Assembly (NCBI GenBank): GCA_947259725.1
Contig: CAMYNM010000011.1
Span: 62,001-126,000, forward strand
Length of the DNA stretch: 64,000 nt
Reading direction: 5' to 3'
DNA from: CALZIK01 sp945787635
GTDB lineage: Bacteria > Acidobacteriota > Thermoanaerobaculia > Multivoradales > JAHEKO01
Of the stretch, positions 61,746-64,000 are shown piece after piece (the first letter of the stretch is position 1; each line of letters opens with the position of its first letter). The notes under the pieces were generated by a model. That model was given only the letters and a program-made list of their open reading frames with translations. It was not told the origin of the DNA and searched no databases. The translations under genes and the position numbers were made by a program.

Positions 61746-62729
61746 ATGCTTCGTTTGGGCCCGATCTCCGTCGATCCTCCGCTGGTTCTCGCGCCCATGG
61801 CCGGCGTGACCGACCGTGATTTTCGGCTTCTCATCCGCCGAATCGGCGGCGTCGGCGTGGTCACGATGGAGTTCATCTCCTCGAAAGCCATCGTCCAGGG
61901 CAACGCGAAGACCCGCGAGCTCATGCACTTCGCCGACGAAGAGCGGCCGCTCTCGATCCAGATCTACGGCTCGGACGTCGAGACCATGGTCGAGGCCGCC
62001 CGAATCGTCGACGAGCTGGGCCCGGACCTATGCGACATCAACATGGGCTGCCCGGCCAACAAGGTCTTGAAAGGCTGCGCCGGAGCCGCGCTCATGGGCG
62101 ACCTGGCGCTCGCCGAGCGGATGATCCGCGAGGTCAAGAAGGCCCTGACCATCCCGCTCACGGTCAAGTTCCGGCTCGGGATGCGCGATACCGAAAAAAG
62201 CTACCTCGAGCTCGGCCGGATCTGCGAGGCCAACGGCGTCGCCGCAGTCGCCATGCATGCCCGCACCGCCAAGCAGGGCTTCTCGGGAACCGCCGACTGG
62301 TCCGAGATCGCCCGCTTGAAGGAGACCCTCTCGATCCCGGTGCTCGGCAACGGCGACGTCCGCACGGTCGACGACGCGCTTCGAATGCTTCGAGAGACCG
62401 GCTGTGACGGCATCATGATCGGCAGAGGCGCCACCAAGAATCCCTGGATCTTCGGCCAGATCGCGGCGGCTCTCGCCGGCCGAGAGTTTCCCGAGCCCGC
62501 GACCCGCGATCGGCGCGATCTCATCCTGGATCACTTCCGGATGGTCGCCGAGCGCGAGCCGTCGAAGTACGCACTCCACAAGCTGCGCAAGTTCACCGGC
62601 TGGTACACCCACGGCCTGCCGCACGGCGCCAAGCTCCGCCGCCGGATCAACCAGCTACCCGACGTGCCGGCGTTTCTCACCGCGGTCGAGGAGTTCTTCG
62701 AGGAGCTCCTGCTGCGAGAAGCCGCTTGA
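61746..62729 (+). CDS. dusB: tRNA-dihydrouridine synthase (DusB-type)
   Basis: The 327-residue FMN enzyme has LVLAPMAGVTDRDFRLLIRR, SIQIYGSDVETMVEAARIVD, ICDINMGCPANKV-type DINMGCPANKVLKGCAGAAL (catalytic Cys in the GCAGAAL loop), VKFRLGMRD, VAMHARTAKQGFSGTADWSE and IPVLGNGDVRTVDDALRML, then CDGIMIGRGATKNPWIF. It reduces uridine to dihydrouridine in tRNA D-loops. Its TGA overlaps a TTG start of the next gene. Confidence 0.94.
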   Translation: MLRLGPISVDPPLVLAPMAGVTDRDFRLLIRRIGGVGVVTMEFISSKAIVQGNAKTRELMHFADEERPLSIQIYGSDVETMVEAARIVDELGPDLCDINMGCPANKVLKGCAGAALMGDLALAERMIREVKKALTIPLTVKFRLGMRDTEKSYLELGRICEANGVAAVAMHARTAKQGFSGTADWSEIARLKETLSIPVLGNGDVRTVDDALRMLRETGCDGIMIGRGATKNPWIFGQIAAALAGREFPEPATRDRRDLILDHFRMVAEREPSKYALHKLRKFTGWYTHGLPHGAKLRRRINQLPDVPAFLTAVEEFFEELLLREAA

Positions 62730-63835
62730 CCCTGAGCCGGATGGCGTTCTCCATCTGGGGCCGGATCGGTCTTCTCGCGCTCGGCCTGGTGCTCTTGGCG
62801 TCCGTCGGCCTCGGCGCCGACAGCGACCTTTCCTTCGAAGAGATCCGCCCGGGTATCTGGGCCGCTCTCCAGCCCGAACCTCTGCGCTTCAACGACTCGA
62901 ACTCGGTCGTCCTGGTCTCGGAAACCGACGTCGTCGTGATCGACAGCCAGGCCAACCCGGCGACGTCTCGGGAGCTGCTCGACCGGATCGCGAAAGCGAC
63001 CGACAAACCGGTCCGCTATCTCGTCAACACCCATTTTCACAGCGACCACACCCGCTCGAACTTCGTCTATCGTGACCGCTTTCCGAAGATCGAGATCGTC
63101 GGCCATCGAACCCTCGCCGAAGACGTTCCCGCGCGCGCGGCCCCGGACCTCGACGGCGAGCTCGCGCTCTACCGGAGCGAGATTCCGGCCGGAGAAGAGC
63201 GCCTCGCCAAGGGAGTGGACCGACAGGGCGAGGCTCTCGACGAGGCCGGCCGGACCACCCTCGCCGGCCAGATCGAGGCGGCGCGTGAGACCCTCGCCGG
63301 GCTCGAAGCGATTCGCTGGGTCGCGCCGTCGCTCGACCTCACCGACCGCCTCACGCTCCATCGCAGCCTCGGTCCGATCGAGATCCGGCCGGTCCATGCT
63401 CACACCCGGGGCGATCTCATCGTCTACCTGCCGCGAGCGAGAGTTCTAGTCACCGGCGACGTCCTCGACGATCTGCCGTTCGGAGGGCATGGCTACATCG
63501 GCGACTGGGTCTCGGTCCTGACCGAGCTCGAAACGCTCGACTGGGATCTCTTCATCCCGGGCCATGGCAGGATTCGCCGCGCCGCGGAGGCCCGCGCGCA
63601 TCTCGCAACCGTGCGGTCGCTTTTCGAGCTGATGCTCTCTGTGGCCCGCCAAGCGAAGGCCTCCGGCCAGGATCTGGAGGCAGCTCGCGCGACATTCCTC
63701 GCGTCCGAGGCGCTCGTGCCGTTGCGCTCGACCCTTGCCGGAGACGACCCGCTCGGAGCCCGGGTTTTCGACGATTTCGTGCCCGCCGGCTTCGAGCGGG
63801 CGTTCCTCGAGGTCACCGGCCGGTTGCCCGATTGA
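62726..63835 (+). CDS. MBL-fold metallo-hydrolase, exported
   Basis: The 369-residue protein has a signal peptide (RIGLLALGLVLLASVGLGAD) and the metallo-beta-lactamase fold: VVVIDSQANPATSRELLDRI, LVNTHFHSDHTRSNFVYRDR (HxHxDH), HAHTRGDLIVYLPRARVLVT (third His) and DLFIPGHGRI. It resembles quinoprotein-relay or class B3-like hydrolases; the substrate is unknown. It starts at the TTG sharing TTGA with the dusB stop; an ATG five codons later (62741) is an alternative. Confidence 0.87.
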   Translation: MTLSRMAFSIWGRIGLLALGLVLLASVGLGADSDLSFEEIRPGIWAALQPEPLRFNDSNSVVLVSETDVVVIDSQANPATSRELLDRIAKATDKPVRYLVNTHFHSDHTRSNFVYRDRFPKIEIVGHRTLAEDVPARAAPDLDGELALYRSEIPAGEERLAKGVDRQGEALDEAGRTTLAGQIEAARETLAGLEAIRWVAPSLDLTDRLTLHRSLGPIEIRPVHAHTRGDLIVYLPRARVLVTGDVLDDLPFGGHGYIGDWVSVLTELETLDWDLFIPGHGRIRRAAEARAHLATVRSLFELMLSVARQAKASGQDLEAARATFLASEALVPLRSTLAGDDPLGARVFDDFVPAGFERAFLEVTGRLPD

Positions 63836-64000
63836 CCGAGTCCGGTTTGGTTTCGCGGGACTATCGGGTCACCGTCCCCCTCGGCGCCAGTGAGACTCTC
63901 GACGTCGTCGAGCACGCAGCCGAGCTCTGGGGCGCTCGTTGGAGTCGCCTCGGGACCGGCGGACGGCTAGAGCTCCCGGTGCACGCCGGTGTCCGGCGAG
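63832..64000 (+). CDS. Partial CDS of unknown function, cut by the window end
   Basis: An open frame of 56 codons starts at a TTG sharing TTGA with the MBL gene stop and runs off the window. The visible N-terminus reads SGLVSRDYRVTVPLGASETL then DVVEHAAELWGARWSRLG. No family is recognised. The same coupling pattern as the two genes upstream supports it as real. Confidence 0.55.
   Translation, partial: MTESGLVSRDYRVTVPLGASETLDVVEHAAELWGARWSRLGTGGRLELPVHAGVRR

Overview
The window is GC-rich bacterial chromosome, densely packed with short operons. Overlapping start/stop codons (ATGA, GTGA, TTGA) are common. No phage, plasmid, IS or CRISPR features were seen. A complete bacillithiol set (bshA-bshB1-bshC), many secreted lipoprotein peptidases, PQQ-like beta-propeller lipoproteins, a gap-pgk-tpiA-secG-tRNA-Leu block and type IV pilus PilB suggest a diderm, probably Acidobacteriota (Thermoanaerobaculia-like). 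This placement is inferred from gene content only.

Layout. 0-1.2 kb: a LuxR-type regulator and a broken ORF. 1.2-8.3 kb: two tandem PQQ-propeller lipoproteins, a molybdenum hydroxylase large subunit (PYRGAGR active-site type), an M49-like peptidase and a small zincin. 8.3-8.9 kb: two copies, in opposite orientation, of a structured repeat. 8.9-16.2 kb (minus): a likely catabolic operon with hydroxylase FAD and 2Fe-2S subunits, amidase, FdrA/AllF, a DUF1116 (AllG-like) protein and a double cyclase. 16.3-18.5 kb: ArfB, a small partner protein and an HTTM-DCC fusion. 18.5-21.8 kb: NodU-type carbamoyltransferase, PIG-L deacetylase and a desaturase/hydroxylase. 22-35 kb: DUF885, M28 peptidases, a dienelactone hydrolase-like protein, MoaB/MogA, an esterase-phytase/nuclease fusion, a frameshifted mscL, a ZIP transporter and exonuclease III. 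35.2-35.5 kb: third repeat copy. 35.5-46.3 kb: an NADH-dehydrogenase-like/SelD fusion, an M28-PDZ peptidase, a TolB-like propeller, a ClpX-like ATPase, PilB and an M1-like peptidase. 46.3-51.1 kb: tsaD, gap, pgk, tpiA, secG, tRNA-Leu(GAG). 51.1-56.7 kb: a sulfatase-fold lipoprotein, cyclophilin, DUF971, yidD, a 57-bp tandem repeat and small membrane proteins. 56.8-64 kb: YigZ/IMPACT, bshA-bshB1-bshC, a methyltransferase, dusB, an MBL-fold hydrolase and a gene cut by the window end.

Two things stand out. (1) A family of about 160-bp intergenic elements (three copies) has a conserved core closed by a 27-28 bp terminal inverted repeat. The arms differ between copies but pair within each copy, a covariation pattern expected of a structured RNA or a palindrome-dependent mobile element. 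(2) A molybdenum hydroxylase, amidase, AllF/AllG-like and double-cyclase cluster looks like an undescribed route for a cyclic or ureido nitrogen compound.
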